64,000 nucleotides of DNA from an uncultured Bacteroidota bacterium (GCA_937901965.1 CALGSW010000012.1:99591-163590), one strand, 5' to 3'. Positions 44,259 through 52,953 are shown, counted from the first letter of the stretch. Notes: a model not told the origin generated them from the sequence alone. Numbers and translations are program-made.

Positions 44259-45197
44259 ATGCAAAATCTACTTCAGGAATATTCAGTCTCGTCACAATAT
44301 TTTGCCCCCAGAGGGCGTGAGAGAATCATGTTTCTGGGCGAACAGATTGCACAGAGGCACCTCCATTTCAGCGACAGATTAATTGGAATAGTGGGTGATG
44401 CAGGATCGGGGAAATCCTCTTTGATAAAGGGGATGTTTCCCGGTCTTGAACTTTCAAATGATGATGATATCTTAAACCCCCGCAAGATTATGCAGGTAAG
44501 GGAGAGTCTTGAGGACCTTAAGGACTCGGGCTCATACCATATAGATATGAGGTTTCAGACGGCATTTACCCAGATGTATGAAATTGTGGACTTTGTAAAG
44601 AGTCTTTTATCAAAAAAGAGAAGGATTATTGTAGAGCATTTTGATCTTCTGTATCCCGCTCTTGGCATAAATGCAGACATAATTGTGGGGATTGGAGAGG
44701 AGATAATTGTTACAAGGCCCAGCGTCTTTGGCCCTCTCCCTACAAGTATTTATGATATTGTTCACAAGTCGCTTACATACAGAAAAATGGCCCATACGGC
44801 CGAGGATGTTACCATGCAGATTCTTGAAGAGGAGTTTGGTATTTGCAAGGATTGTTACTTTAGCTCGGATATAAGAAAGGGATTTGTGCTAAAGTTTCTG
44901 AAAGAGCCGCAGCTTGATCTGGACAGACTTTCCGTAAGAATAGCTGAGAAGCTTGCACTCTCTATGCCTGTCTCATACTATGATGAAAACCATATTAAAA
45001 TTGGGGATAAGGTTGTGGTTTGTGACGGGCCGCGTCTACATGTAAATAATACATCTAAGGTTCTGAATTTCTCACTGGTTCAGAGGATGATTAAAGACCC
45101 AAAAACATCCACCTGGTGTTTAGTAGGGCTTATTGACAATAATTCAGAGGATCTGGAAAACAGAAACACTGTACATTTCCTCAAGCGTAAAGATTAA
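44259..45197 (+). CDS. P-loop NTPase of the methylaspartate operon
   Basis: A 312-residue protein of unknown function. The N-terminal half has a Walker A loop GDAGSGKSS (47-55), GMFPGLELSNDDDI, and RRIIVEHFDLLYPALG, which recall uridine-kinase-type P-loop proteins (HFD...P). The C-terminal part (about 225-312) contains PVSYYDENHIKIGDKVVVCDGP, and from memory homologs are labelled alanine-tRNA synthetase second additional domain proteins. It lies between DUF4387 (12 bp) and the mesaconase alpha gene (5 bp), so co-expression with glutamate fermentation is near certain. It may act on an activated intermediate or on cofactor repair. Confidence 0.75.
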   Translation: MQNLLQEYSVSSQYFAPRGRERIMFLGEQIAQRHLHFSDRLIGIVGDAGSGKSSLIKGMFPGLELSNDDDILNPRKIMQVRESLEDLKDSGSYHIDMRFQTAFTQMYEIVDFVKSLLSKKRRIIVEHFDLLYPALGINADIIVGIGEEIIVTRPSVFGPLPTSIYDIVHKSLTYRKMAHTAEDVTMQILEEEFGICKDCYFSSDIRKGFVLKFLKEPQLDLDRLSVRIAEKLALSMPVSYYDENHIKIGDKVVVCDGPRLHVNNTSKVLNFSLVQRMIKDPKTSTWCLVGLIDNNSEDLENRNTVHFLKRKD

Positions 45198-45202
45198 ACA
45201 AT

Positions 45203-46045
45203 ATGAGAACCATAAATGCCTTTAGCATAACAGAGCTTACGGAGAAACTCTGCATTGAAGCAAATTGTGTAATTACTGAAGATATAAGAACCTGTCTGGG
45301 CAGTTGTATGAAGAGTGAAACCTCTCCCCTCGGCAGAGAGATACTGGGTACACTTGTTGAGAACGCAGAGATTGCTAAAAATGAGATGAGCCCCATTTGT
45401 CAGGATACGGGAATGACAGTTGTCTTTGTAACAATGGGACAAGATTTGCAAATTGAGGGGGGCTTCATAGAAGATGCAATTAATGAAGGTGTAAGAAGAG
45501 GATATGAGAGGGGTTTTCTTAGAAAATCCGTTGTTAGAGATCCGCTTGAAAGGGTAAATACAAAAGATAATACCCCGGCTGTAATCCACTATGAGATTGT
45601 ACCGGGAGATGAGTTCCACATTATAGTTGCGCCCAAAGGCTTTGGCAGTGAGAATATGAGCCAGGTTAAGATGCTTAAGCCAAGCCAGGGGATTTCCGGA
45701 GTAAGGGATTTTGTAATCAAGACAGTTGAGGAGGCAGGACCAAATCCGTGTCCTCCAATTATTGTGGGTGTGGGAATAGGAGGTACAATGGAGAAGAGTG
45801 CAATTCTGAGTAAAAAGGCTCTTCTGAGGCAAGTGGGAACTCCAAGTGAAAAACCACATCTTGCAGCGCTTGAGGCCGAGCTCCTCAGTGCGGTCAATTC
45901 ACTGGGAATAGGCCCTGCTGGTCTTGGCGGTGAGACAACAGCACTGAGCGTGCATATATTGTCATATCCTACTCATATAGCGGGACTCCCTGTGTCTGTA
46001 AACATAGGATGCCATGCAACCAGACATGCAGAGGGATCACTGTAA
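45203..46045 (+). CDS. Class I fumarase/mesaconase alpha subunit
   Basis: Alpha subunit (280 residues) of a two-subunit [4Fe-4S] hydro-lyase of the class I fumarase/tartrate dehydratase family. The three cluster Cys are seen in SPICQDTG, GPNPCPPII and NIGCHATRHAEG; GVGIGGTMEKSA is also typical. In this operon the most likely substrate is mesaconate, hydrated to (S)-citramalate, the third step of the pathway; class I fumarases often accept both fumarate and mesaconate. Oxygen-sensitive cluster fits an anaerobe. The beta subunit gene follows after 30 bp. Confidence 0.9.
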   Translation: MRTINAFSITELTEKLCIEANCVITEDIRTCLGSCMKSETSPLGREILGTLVENAEIAKNEMSPICQDTGMTVVFVTMGQDLQIEGGFIEDAINEGVRRGYERGFLRKSVVRDPLERVNTKDNTPAVIHYEIVPGDEFHIIVAPKGFGSENMSQVKMLKPSQGISGVRDFVIKTVEEAGPNPCPPIIVGVGIGGTMEKSAILSKKALLRQVGTPSEKPHLAALEAELLSAVNSLGIGPAGLGGETTALSVHILSYPTHIAGLPVSVNIGCHATRHAEGSL

Positions 46046-46075
46046 CCATTCATCAATTGTTTAAACTGAACAGAA

Positions 46076-46624
46076 ATGAGCGAAAAGAGAATTGAACTGA
46101 CAACCCCTTTGGATGGAAATTCAGTAAAGAGACTTAAGACCGGTGATATGGTTTATATTTCCGGAACTATATACACAGCAAGGGATGCTGCTCACAAAAA
46201 ACTTGCAGAGCTTATTGAGGCAGGGGATAAAATTCCATTTGATTTTAACGGATCTGTGGTGTTTTATGCAGGCCCGTGTCCTGCCAAACCGGGAAGACCA
46301 ATAGGTTCTGTAGGCCCTACAACCAGTGGCAGAATGGACCTGTACTCTCCAAAGCTGATTGATAAGGGGCTAAAGTATATGATAGGGAAGGGGTTGAGGA
46401 GCAGTGAGGTTGTTGATGCCATTGTTAAGAATTCAGGAGTCTATTTTGCCGCCATAGGAGGTGCTGCAGCACTCATGGCAAAATGTGTGGAGAGTGCTGA
46501 AATAATTGCATTTGATGAGCTGGGAACTGAAGCTGTGAGGAGACTTGTTGTAAAGAATATGCCAGTAATCGTTGCCATTGATTCGGAGGGTAACGATATT
46601 TATAAGCAGCGTAAAAACCTATAG
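46076..46624 (+). CDS. Class I fumarase/mesaconase beta subunit
   Basis: Beta subunit (182 residues) of the hydratase. It carries ISGTIYTARDAAHKKL, FYAGPCPAKPGRPIGSVGPTTSGRMD and FAAIGGAAALMAK, the pattern of the C-terminal domain in single-chain FumA. Last gene of the glmS operon. The next expected enzyme, citramalate lyase, is not found in the window. The 3' end overlaps convergent truA by 6 bp. Confidence 0.92.
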   Translation: MSEKRIELTTPLDGNSVKRLKTGDMVYISGTIYTARDAAHKKLAELIEAGDKIPFDFNGSVVFYAGPCPAKPGRPIGSVGPTTSGRMDLYSPKLIDKGLKYMIGKGLRSSEVVDAIVKNSGVYFAAIGGAAALMAKCVESAEIIAFDELGTEAVRRLVVKNMPVIVAIDSEGNDIYKQRKNL

Positions 46625-47398
46625 GCCGTAGTCCGGATATTTAATATCTGTAAGAAACAGAGGGTGAGCCGGAACCGAGTTTCCGGCTGAGGAGCGGTCT
46701 TTTAGATTGAGTACCTCTGTAATCCATTCGGGTTTGTGCCTCCCTCTCCCTATCTCAAGCATTGTTCCAACAAGTGCCCTTACCATATTTCTCAGAAAAC
46801 GGTTAGCGGTAATTGTGAACTTCAAAGAATCATTAACATAGAGTGTTGACGGAGAACCTGTTTCCCATATTGCATTTGTGACAGTGCATATATTTGTCCT
46901 GGCATCTGTATGTAATTTTGCCATTGAGGTAAAATCGTGTGTGCCTAATATCAATTCCGCAGCCTTGTTCATTTTATCTATTTGTAAATCATAGGGATAA
47001 AACAAAGAGTACTCATTGAGAAAAGGGGCTTTGTCTGAATGTACATAGTAGTTGTATGTCCTTGAAATTGCATCAAAGCGGGCGTGAGCGTCATCAGGAA
47101 CCTGCCATATTTTATGTACAACTATGTCAGATGGTAAAATGGCATTAATTTTGAAAATTGACTTTTGCATATCTTCAGACAACGTCATATTGTCACAGGC
47201 AAGGTCAAAGTGTGCTATATAATTGACTGCATGAACACCGGAGTCGGTCCTGCCGGCACCTGTAACTTCAACAGGTTCTCTGAACCAAATTGTTAAAGCA
47301 CGCTCAAGCTGAGCCTGAACCGAGGGGTCACCGGGCTGAATCTGCCAGCCTTTGTAGTTTCTTCCGTTATATGACAATTTGATGAAGAGGCGCATCAA
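46619..47398 (-). CDS. truA: tRNA pseudouridine(38-40) synthase
   Basis: Makes pseudouridine at positions 38-40 in the anticodon arm of tRNA. 259 residues, the usual length. The catalytic Asp lies in GAGRTDSGVHA near residue 54; RTYNYYVHSD, FTSMAKLHTD and FLRNMVRALVGTMLEIGRG are also conserved. It is divergent from the moxR gene; exact -7 elements face both ways in the 65-bp spacer. Confidence 0.95.
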   Translation of the reverse strand: MMRLFIKLSYNGRNYKGWQIQPGDPSVQAQLERALTIWFREPVEVTGAGRTDSGVHAVNYIAHFDLACDNMTLSEDMQKSIFKINAILPSDIVVHKIWQVPDDAHARFDAISRTYNYYVHSDKAPFLNEYSLFYPYDLQIDKMNKAAELILGTHDFTSMAKLHTDARTNICTVTNAIWETGSPSTLYVNDSLKFTITANRFLRNMVRALVGTMLEIGRGRHKPEWITEVLNLKDRSSAGNSVPAHPLFLTDIKYPDYGL

Positions 47399-47407
47399 TT
47401 AAATAGT

Positions 47408-47415
47408 TAAATTTG
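47408..47415 (+). promoter_or_regulatory. -7 promoter element for the moxR/bat operon
   Basis: TAAATTTG, exact TAnnTTTG match, 48 bp before the moxR ATG. A TTTG at 47378-47381 is a possible but too distant -33 element. Confidence 0.45.
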
Positions 47416-47435
47416 TCAGATACTCAATTTTGATA

Positions 47436-47443
47436 CAAAAATA
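47436..47443 (-). promoter_or_regulatory. -7 promoter element for truA
   Basis: Minus strand TATTTTTG, exact TAnnTTTG match, 37 bp before the truA ATG and overlapping the leader of the divergent moxR transcript. Confidence 0.45.
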
Positions 47444-47463
47444 CAAAAAATAGACAGACCGGT

Positions 47464-48456
47464 ATGGAAAGCGTCAACATCAAAGAGCTCAATGAAAAAA
47501 TTCAGAGAGAGAGTGCATTTGTAGACATGATTACTCTTGAAATGAACAAGGTAATAGTTGGTCAAAAACAACTTGTTGAAAATCTGCTTATAGGCCTTCT
47601 TGCCAACGGACACATTCTTCTTGAAGGGGTGCCCGGGCTTGCAAAGACACTGGCCATAAATACCCTTGCATCAATTGTGGATGCAAAGTTCAGCAGAATA
47701 CAATTTACACCGGATTTACTCCCGGCAGACCTGATAGGAACGCTTATATACAGTCAGAAACAAGAGGAGTTTAAAATTAAAAAGGGACCCATCTTTGCAA
47801 ATTTTGTTCTGGCAGATGAAATTAACAGATCTCCTGCAAAAGTTCAGAGTGCTCTTCTTGAGGCTATGCAGGAGAGACAAGTGACAATAGGGGATACTAG
47901 CTTCAAACTTCCAGAGCCTTTTCTGGTAATGGCTACACAGAACCCTATCGAGCAGGAGGGTACATACCCTCTTCCGGAGGCTCAGGTAGACAGATTCATG
48001 CTTAAGGTAGTTGTCAGTTACCCTAAGAAAGAGGAGGAGAAGCTTATTATAAGAATGAATAACAGTGGTAAATTTCCTGTTGCAAACTCTGTTATTAAAC
48101 CGGAGGATATCCTGAGAGCCAGAGAGGTTGTAAGAGAGGTTTACATGGATGAGAAGATTGAGAAATATATTGTAGACATTGTTTTTGCAACTAGAACACC
48201 TGAAGAGTACGGACTTCCCAAGTTAAAAGATCTTATCTCATACGGAGGCTCTCCAAGGGCAAGTATCAATCTCGCAATGGCTGCAAAGGCATATGCGTTT
48301 ATAAAGAGGAGAGGATATGTGATACCTGAAGATGTCAGAGCAGTATGTTATGAAGTGCTTAGACACAGGATTGGGCTTACATATGAGGCTGAGGCGGAGA
48401 ATATCACATCAGAAAACATTATTACTGAAATAATGAACGCTGTGGAGGTTCCTTAA
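47464..48456 (+). CDS. MoxR-family AAA+ ATPase
   Basis: AAA+ ATPase of 330 residues that works as a chaperone with VWA-domain proteins. Walker A GVPGLAKT (near 53-60), Walker B VLADEINRS, sensor 1 ATQNPIEQEGTYPLPEAQ and the C-terminal lid with GGSPRASINLAMAAKA. First gene of the seven-gene aerotolerance (Bat) operon. The DUF58 gene starts 1 bp after the stop. Confidence 0.96.
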   Translation: MESVNIKELNEKIQRESAFVDMITLEMNKVIVGQKQLVENLLIGLLANGHILLEGVPGLAKTLAINTLASIVDAKFSRIQFTPDLLPADLIGTLIYSQKQEEFKIKKGPIFANFVLADEINRSPAKVQSALLEAMQERQVTIGDTSFKLPEPFLVMATQNPIEQEGTYPLPEAQVDRFMLKVVVSYPKKEEEKLIIRMNNSGKFPVANSVIKPEDILRAREVVREVYMDEKIEKYIVDIVFATRTPEEYGLPKLKDLISYGGSPRASINLAMAAKAYAFIKRRGYVIPEDVRAVCYEVLRHRIGLTYEAEAENITSENIITEIMNAVEVP

Positions 48457-48457
48457 T

Positions 48458-49336
48458 ATGGAAAATGATCTTTTAAAAAAGGTTAGAAAGATTGAGATAA
48501 AGACCAGGGGGCTCTCAAGGCAGATATTTGCCGGCGAGTACCACTCGGCCTTTAAGGGGAGAGGAATGGCCTTTAGCGAAGTCCGTGAATATCAGCCCGG
48601 GGATGATGTCAGAAGTATGGACTGGAATGTGACAGCCAGACTTAACACTCCCTATGTAAAAGTATTTGAAGAGGAGAGGGAGCTTACCGTTATGCTCCTT
48701 GTGGATGTAAGCGGTTCAAGGATGTTTGGGACAAAAGCCAAAACAAAGAGAGATTTGATTACAGAAATCTCAGCTGTACTCTCATTTTCGGCCTCGGCAA
48801 ATAATGACAAAGTGGGAGCTCTCTTTTTCAGCTCAAAAGTTGAAAAGTTTATCCCTCCCAAAAAGGGGCGCAGCCATCTTCTGAGAATTATCAGGGAGCT
48901 GCTTGAGTTTGAGCCGGAGGAGAGCGGGACAAATGTGGGAGAGGCTCTAAGATACCTTACAAATGCAATTAAGAGAAGATGTACTGCTTTTCTGATTTCA
49001 GACATGATTGACCTTGACGGAGAGTTGAATCCTAACTGGCACGAAGCTCTAAAGGTTGCAGTTAACAGGCATGAGCTTTCTGTAATCTCTGTTTATGACC
49101 CGGGGGAGAGGAGCCTTCCTGATATTGGGCTTGTAAGGCTGCGGGATGCTGAGACAGGAGGGGAGATTTGGGCCGATACCTCAAGTAAATCTGTAAGGGA
49201 GAATTTCCGCAGATGGAATGAGAGGGCATCTGTCAGTATTGATACTACTCTGAGAAGGTACGGAGTGGATAAGGTGGAGATTCCCACTGACGGCGATTTT
49301 GTTAAGGGACTTGTTACACTGTTTAAAAACAGATGA
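48458..49336 (+). CDS. DUF58 domain protein
   Basis: A 292-residue protein with the DUF58/VWA-like fold. Seen: the DUF58 signature YHSAFKGRGMAFSEVREYQPGDDVRSMDWN is spread over residues 28-55 (only its start YHSAFKGRGM and RSMDWN quoted), then a metal-site-like DVSGSRMFG and later LISDMIDLDG. Usual partner of MoxR; proposed to deliver or receive clients in the membrane-linked complex. No signal peptide or helix, so cytosolic. Overlaps the next gene by 4 bp (ATGA). Confidence 0.92.
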   Translation: MENDLLKKVRKIEIKTRGLSRQIFAGEYHSAFKGRGMAFSEVREYQPGDDVRSMDWNVTARLNTPYVKVFEEERELTVMLLVDVSGSRMFGTKAKTKRDLITEISAVLSFSASANNDKVGALFFSSKVEKFIPPKKGRSHLLRIIRELLEFEPEESGTNVGEALRYLTNAIKRRCTAFLISDMIDLDGELNPNWHEALKVAVNRHELSVISVYDPGERSLPDIGLVRLRDAETGGEIWADTSSKSVRENFRRWNERASVSIDTTLRRYGVDKVEIPTDGDFVKGLVTLFKNR

Positions 49337-50190
49337 GAGAGATGATTCAGAAAGACACACTTCTTATAGGCGATCAGGCCTCGTTTTCTTTTAAAACCAA
49401 GGTTCCGCCGGGGTCAAAATTTTATTTACAGAATCTTCAGAGAGATGTTGGTAATGGTGTTGAACTAGCCGGCTCTCCTTTAGTAGATACATTGAAGTCT
49501 GATTCAGGTGGAACTGAGCTCCAAACAACATTTACATTTACATCCTTTGACAGCGGGTCTCATGTAATCCCAATAATAAACGGTTATCTGGAAAACCCGG
49601 ACGGATCGATTGACACAGTTACCTTTGATGCCGGTAAACTTGAGGTCACAACAATTCAGATAGATACAACATCTTATAAGCCATTTGATGTAAAGGATCA
49701 GATGGTATATCCTTATACTGTAAAGGAGTTTCTTCCGTGGGGCGGTATGCTGATTGCTTTTGTCGCAATAGTGCTTCTTGTCTTAAGATGGTGGAAGAGA
49801 TGGAGAAAAAAGAGGTCTCTCTTTGGTAAAGTTGTTGAGCCTGATTCTCCTTATATTGCAGCGCTTAAAGAGCTTGAGAAGATAAGAAACCAGAAATTGT
49901 GGCAGAATAATCAGATGAAGCTCTATTACACAAGAATAACTGATGTTCTCAGGGAGTATATAGAGGCCAGGTTTGGTCTGCAGGCTATGGAAAAAACTTC
50001 GGCGGAAATTTTAAAAGAGTTACTTCCGGCCGGAATAGATAAGAATGAATATGATTCTCTAAAAGAGCTTCTTGAGGTTGCGGATTTAGTGAAGTTTGCC
50101 AAATATGTTCCGTCTGAGCTTGAAAACGAAAACGCTATACCGCGGGCAATCAGATTTATTAGTTCAACTGCAATAAAAACGGAGGAGTAG
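49333..50190 (+). CDS. DUF4381-like membrane protein of the Bat operon
   Basis: A 285-residue protein. Residues 1-115 look like an Ig-type beta domain (DTLLIGDQASFSFKTKVPPG, then repeated strands), one membrane helix lies at about 136-154 (GGMLIAFVAIVLLVLRWW) followed by RWRKK, and the cytosolic C-terminus has YTRITDVLREYIEARFGL, typical of DUF4381 and BatD ends. No signal peptide precedes the beta domain, although by analogy it should be periplasmic. The start is coupled to the DUF58 stop (ATGA). Exact role unknown. Confidence 0.75.
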   Translation: MREMIQKDTLLIGDQASFSFKTKVPPGSKFYLQNLQRDVGNGVELAGSPLVDTLKSDSGGTELQTTFTFTSFDSGSHVIPIINGYLENPDGSIDTVTFDAGKLEVTTIQIDTTSYKPFDVKDQMVYPYTVKEFLPWGGMLIAFVAIVLLVLRWWKRWRKKRSLFGKVVEPDSPYIAALKELEKIRNQKLWQNNQMKLYYTRITDVLREYIEARFGLQAMEKTSAEILKELLPAGIDKNEYDSLKELLEVADLVKFAKYVPSELENENAIPRAIRFISSTAIKTEE

Positions 50191-50192
50191 TG

Positions 50193-51179
50193 ATGTTTTT
50201 TGAATATCCGCAAATACTGTTTCTTGAGCTGGTGCTCATTCCCATGGTTTTACTCTATGTTTGGAGGGAACTGAGAGGCGGTACACCATCCATTAGGGTA
50301 TCTAATTCTGCACCATGGAGTGGCAAAGGGGGAGAGTTGAAAAAGTACTCAAGACATTTGCCTTTTATCCTAAGGCTGACAGCAGTCGCAGCAATTGTTG
50401 CGGCAATAGCTAGGCCAAGAAGTTCTGAAGATTTTGAAAAGGTAGATACAGAGGGTATTGATATTGTACTTACTCTTGATATCTCAACCTCAATGCTTGC
50501 AAGAGACTTTAAACCAGACAGGATAAGTGCTGCAAAGGATATAGCAATTGAGTTTATTGCGCAGAGACCATCTGACAGAATGGGAGTTGTCGTTTTTGCC
50601 GGAGAGAGTTTTACACAGTGCCCGCTGACAACAGACAGACCTACACTAATAAATCTTATTAAGGAGATAGAGACTGGTCTCATTGAAGACGGAACTGCAA
50701 TTGGAAACGGTCTTGCAACAGCAGTTGCCAGACTAAAGGATTCACCAGCTCCAAGCCGAGTGGTGATTTTACTTACAGATGGAGTTAACAACAGAGGTGA
50801 GATTACCCCACTTATGGCAGCTGAGATTGCCAAAACCTACGGGATAAGGGTATACACTATAGGAGTAGGTGCAATGGGCATGGCTCCCTATCCGGTAATG
50901 ACTCCATTTGGAGTTGATATTCAGCAGGTAAAAGTTGAGATAGACGAACCGCTGCTTCAGGATATAGCAAATCAGACAGGTGGAAAGTATTTCCGTGCAA
51001 CAGACAATACTAAGCTAATGGAGATTTACGGAGAGATTAATAAAATGGAGAAGAGCAGAACAACTGTAGACTCGTTTCCGGTATACAAGGAGCTTTTTAT
51101 GAGATTTGCCCTCATTGCACTTGCTGCAATTGCACTTGAGCTGTTTTTAAAAATATTTATACTGAGAAGATTGCCATAA
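50193..51179 (+). CDS. batA: BatA-type VWA membrane protein
   Basis: A 328-residue protein with helices near the N-terminus (about 8-25 and 58-76) and at the C-terminus (300-320) flanking a von Willebrand A domain. The MIDAS metal site is DISTSM, with the later Thr in TAIGNGLATA and Asp in LLTDGVNN. In Bacteroides the Bat proteins aid oxygen tolerance. I choose ATG 50193 over the adjacent GTG at 50190; GGAGGAG at 50181-50187 is a good ribosome site for it and lies inside the previous gene. Confidence 0.92.
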   Translation: MFFEYPQILFLELVLIPMVLLYVWRELRGGTPSIRVSNSAPWSGKGGELKKYSRHLPFILRLTAVAAIVAAIARPRSSEDFEKVDTEGIDIVLTLDISTSMLARDFKPDRISAAKDIAIEFIAQRPSDRMGVVVFAGESFTQCPLTTDRPTLINLIKEIETGLIEDGTAIGNGLATAVARLKDSPAPSRVVILLTDGVNNRGEITPLMAAEIAKTYGIRVYTIGVGAMGMAPYPVMTPFGVDIQQVKVEIDEPLLQDIANQTGGKYFRATDNTKLMEIYGEINKMEKSRTTVDSFPVYKELFMRFALIALAAIALELFLKIFILRRLP

Positions 51180-51180
51180 T

Positions 51181-52203
51181 ATGATACAATTCGCACAAAT
51201 AGAATACCTTGCACTTATTCTGGTTATCCCGTTTCTCTTCATTTTTTACGGAATTTCCAGACGTATACGCCGTAAGAGATTGGAAAAATTTGGAGAGAGA
51301 GATCTAGTAGAGAAACTCATTCCTGATGCCTCTAAAAGTCGCGGATGGATAAAAATAACTCTTTGGTCTCTAGCAATATTCTTTTTCTCCATAGGACTCT
51401 CAAGACCTCAGCTTGGTGCCAGGTTAAAGGAGGTTGAGACTACCGGAGTTGAAATAATGATTGCCCTTGATGTCTCAAACTCAATGCTCGCAGAGGACTA
51501 TACTCCAAACAGACTTGAACGAGCTAAGCTTGCAATCTCAAGATTAGTTGACAAGATGAAACAGGACAGGATAGGTCTTATAGTTTTTGCCGGCAAATCT
51601 TTTGTTCAGTTGCCAATTACCGCTGATTATATCTCGGCAAAGATATTCCTGAACTCTATATCAACCTCTTCTGTTCCCGTACAGGGTACGGCTATGGGTG
51701 ATGCTATCCTTACATCAATCAGAGGTTTTAGTCTTGAGAGTGCAAATAGCAGAGCAATTATTCTTATTACAGACGGAGAGAATCATGAGGATGATCCTAT
51801 TCAGGCTGCCACTGAAGCAAAAAATCTGGGCATTCCGGTCTTTGCGATAGGAATTGGCACAGACACCGGTAAACCGATTCCGGCGGGAAATGGTGAGCTT
51901 TTAAAGGATAAGGATGGGAACATAGTTGTCACTAAACTGGATGAGAAGACCCTCACTGAGGTTGTAGAGGCCGGTGGCGGGGCTTATGTAAGGGCCGGTA
52001 ACTCTGATTTTGGATTGGAAGCAATTGTAGATAAACTTCATGATCTTGATAAACAGCAATATAAATCAGTAGTCTTTGAAGATTTTGATGAGCAATACAT
52101 GTATTTCTTCGCTATAGCACTCTTTTTTCTCATTTTGGAATTTATTGTGGGCGAGAGAAAAGGAAGAAATCTGTTCAAAAGCATAAGGGGAATTAAATTA
52201 TGA
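51181..52203 (+). CDS. batB: BatB-type VWA membrane protein
   Basis: Paralog of BatA, 340 residues with the same layout: N-terminal helices, VWA domain with MIDAS DVSNSM and LITDGENHEDD, and a C-terminal helix (about 305-323) with YFFAIALFFLILEFIVG. The GEN variant of the second loop is typical of BatB. It starts 1 bp after the batA stop and overlaps batC by 4 bp. Confidence 0.92.
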   Translation: MIQFAQIEYLALILVIPFLFIFYGISRRIRRKRLEKFGERDLVEKLIPDASKSRGWIKITLWSLAIFFFSIGLSRPQLGARLKEVETTGVEIMIALDVSNSMLAEDYTPNRLERAKLAISRLVDKMKQDRIGLIVFAGKSFVQLPITADYISAKIFLNSISTSSVPVQGTAMGDAILTSIRGFSLESANSRAIILITDGENHEDDPIQAATEAKNLGIPVFAIGIGTDTGKPIPAGNGELLKDKDGNIVVTKLDEKTLTEVVEAGGGAYVRAGNSDFGLEAIVDKLHDLDKQQYKSVVFEDFDEQYMYFFAIALFFLILEFIVGERKGRNLFKSIRGIKL

Positions 52204-52934
52204 AAAGGGTAATAGTACTGATTTTTATACTACTCTCAGTAAATGTTCTCTCGGCCCAGAAAGAGAGGTGGGATGTGCGCAGTGGAAACCGCTCATACAA
52301 AAAAGGGGATTTCCAGAAGGCGGAGATTAAATACAGAGGGGCATTGGAGAAGGATTCTCTCTCTTGGAAAGCGAGGTACAATCTCGCCAATGTAAATTAC
52401 AGAAACCAAAATCCGGCCTCGGCAGAGCAGGAGATAAAAAAGGTTTTATCTGACTCTTCCGGAGTGGCGATTCCTTCTGAAGATGCCTCAAAGGCATTTC
52501 ACAATCTTGGGAACTACTCTGTTTCCCAGAAGAAATGGAGCGAAGCTGTTGAAGCTTATAAGAACTCATTGAGAATAAATCCTGATGATATGGAGACCAA
52601 GTCAAATCTTGCTTATGCTCAGAAGATGCTCAAAAATGAGCAGGATAAGAAAAATAATCAGGATCAGAACAAAGATCAGAATCAGGACCAGAATAAGAAC
52701 AACGACAAGGATAAGAACAAAGATCAGAATGATGATCAGGATAAGAAAAATGATCAGAATAAAGATCAGGATAAGAACAACGACCAAAACCAGAATCAGC
52801 CACCTAAAATAACTCCTCAGACTGCACAGCAGATGCTTCAGGCTATACAGAATAAAGAGAATGAGACTCAGGAAAAAGTGAAGAAGGAGAAGGCTAAGCT
52901 ATACGAAAGGCAGCAGAGAGAAAAGAATTGGTAA
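52200..52934 (+). CDS. batC: BatC-like TPR protein with Asn/Asp/Gln/Lys-rich tail
   Basis: A 244-residue exported protein: signal peptide 1-20 (VIVLIFILLSVNVLSAQ), two or three TPR repeats (about 25-145; SYKKGDFQKAEIKYRGAL, KWSEAVEAYKNSLRINPDD), then a charged low-complexity tract of about 50 residues of DQNK-type repeats (about 150-203), and a coiled-coil end. TPR units give protein-protein contacts in the Bat complex. The repeat tract is likely disordered and prone to length change. Next gene starts 19 bp later. Confidence 0.88.
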   Translation: MKRVIVLIFILLSVNVLSAQKERWDVRSGNRSYKKGDFQKAEIKYRGALEKDSLSWKARYNLANVNYRNQNPASAEQEIKKVLSDSSGVAIPSEDASKAFHNLGNYSVSQKKWSEAVEAYKNSLRINPDDMETKSNLAYAQKMLKNEQDKKNNQDQNKDQNQDQNKNNDKDKNKDQNDDQDKKNDQNKDQDKNNDQNQNQPPKITPQTAQQMLQAIQNKENETQEKVKKEKAKLYERQQREKNW

Positions 52935-52953
52935 TGAAAAATCAAGTAATAAA

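Noticed and set aside
52585..52812. Basic Ile/Arg-rich frame opposite or within batC
   Set aside because: It is the shifted reading of the DQNK repeat tract of batC, not a gene.
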